The translations under genes were made by a program, and so were the position numbers. The notes below the pieces were generated by a model. It made no database searches. It was not told the DNA's origin and saw only the letters and a list, made by a program, of their open reading frames with translations. DNA of 64,000 nt from NCBI RefSeq assembly GCF_000195335.1, contig NC_015387.1, forward strand, positions 868,001-932,000, given 5' to 3'. This DNA is from Marinithermus hydrothermalis DSM 14884. Its GTDB lineage: Bacteria; Deinococcota; Deinococci; Deinococcales; Marinithermaceae. Positions 63,355-64,000 of this stretch are shown here, one piece after another (the stretch's first letter is position 1; every line of letters begins with the position of its first letter).

Positions 63355-63878
63355 GGCATATCGTGAGCGTCCTGGTCGAGGACCACCCTCGCGTCCTGAC
63401 GCGGATCACGGCTCTTTTCGCCCGGCGGGGCTTCAACATCGAGTCCCTCGCCGTGGGACGCACGCACCAGCCGGGCACGAGCCGCATCGCGTTCGTGGTT
63501 CGCGGCGACGACCACACCATCGAGCAGGTCGAAAAACAGCTGAACCGCCTGGTGGAGGTGCTCAAGGTCACGGACCACACCGAGCCCCACATCGAGCGGG
63601 AGCTGGCCCTGGTCAAGGTGCACGTGGCCGGCCTCGAGGAACGCCTCGAGATCCGCGAGATCGCCGCGGCGTACCGGGCGCGCACAGTGGACGTCGCGCG
63701 CCGCGCGCTGACCTTCGAGGTGACCGGCGAGCCGAGCAAGGTCGAGAGCTTCATCGAGCAGCTGCGGCCCTACGGCCTCCTCGAGACGATGCGCACCGGG
63801 GCCGTCGCCATGTCCCGGGGGGTGAAGGCCCTGAAGCCCCGTGAAAAGGAAGCGGTGCGTGAAAAGGAAGCGGTGTAG
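63351..63878 (+). CDS. ilvN: Acetolactate synthase regulatory small subunit
   Basis: 175 residues from GTG 63351. The N-terminal ACT domain (HIVSVLVEDHPRVLTRITALFARRGFNI) binds valine and gives feedback inhibition; a second half (about 80-160) is the usual ALS small-subunit C-terminal domain. The last 12 residues are a tandem repeat (REKEAV twice) from an exact 18-bp duplication at 63840-63875. Confidence 0.95.
   Translation: MRHIVSVLVEDHPRVLTRITALFARRGFNIESLAVGRTHQPGTSRIAFVVRGDDHTIEQVEKQLNRLVEVLKVTDHTEPHIERELALVKVHVAGLEERLEIREIAAAYRARTVDVARRALTFEVTGEPSKVESFIEQLRPYGLLETMRTGAVAMSRGVKALKPREKEAVREKEAV
63840..63875 (+). repeat. 18-bp tandem duplication at the end of ilvN
   Basis: Bases 63840-63857 are repeated exactly at 63858-63875, keeping frame and adding six codons before the stop. 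Confidence 0.9.

Positions 63879-64000
<122 letters not shown>

Overview
The window is GC-rich, densely coding DNA with very short spacers and many GTG/TTG starts. The gene content (an Omp85 outer-membrane protein without LPS genes, a guaA/purH/lnt set, leader-attenuated leu/ilv operons) and the habit of placing a TANNNT -10 box 6-7 bases before start codons point to the Deinococcus-Thermus phylum. It is most like a marine Thermaceae such as Marinithermus or Oceanithermus; this is inference from protein style, not from a search.

Layout. 1-8310: envelope and housekeeping genes (Omp85/BamA, a purine nucleoside phosphorylase, a PLP-homeostasis protein, DivIVA, HflX with an apparent ATT start, a SurA-like isomerase). 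8365-20161: queG, a phosphoesterase, a GH32-like glycosidase with a PfkB kinase, lnt, purH, an LD-carboxypeptidase/small membrane protein/uracil-DNA glycosylase block, a pseudokinase-like membrane protein and guaA. 20163-30521: a broken SDR gene, a glyoxalase-fold protein, an aldehyde dehydrogenase, RNase HI, acyl-CoA carboxyltransferase plus HMG-CoA lyase, comB, rpe, a CRP-type regulator, an ABC ATPase, a second nucleoside phosphorylase and an enoyl-CoA hydratase. 30523-34423: an HD-domain gene split by one insertion sequence that itself carries a second one, followed by a TerC-like protein. 34442-39365: a second CRP-type regulator, a phosphoribosyltransferase, a cupin and a three-gene ABC export operon.

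39580-55391 is one uninterrupted minus-strand block of sixteen genes. It encodes inositol catabolism (two IolG-type dehydrogenases, IolE, IolD, IolB), a CUT1 sugar-type importer with a glycerophosphodiester phosphodiesterase, a DeoR regulator, and, in place of the kinase and aldolase IolC/IolJ, a split transketolase, a D-malate-dehydrogenase-type enzyme and a succinate-semialdehyde-dehydrogenase-like enzyme. These fit together as a transketolase-based route from 5-dehydro-2-deoxy-D-gluconate through D-malate semialdehyde and D-malate to pyruvate. This is the most interesting proposal in the window.

55673-64000: branched-chain amino-acid synthesis. ilvD, an SDR, leuB, leuD and leuC run on the minus strand, and ilvB, ilvN and the start of ilvC on the plus strand. 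The two sets diverge from a 454-base control region that holds two strong promoters, two leader peptides rich in branched-chain residues with rare CTA leucine codons, and two intrinsic terminators, i.e. back-to-back attenuators.
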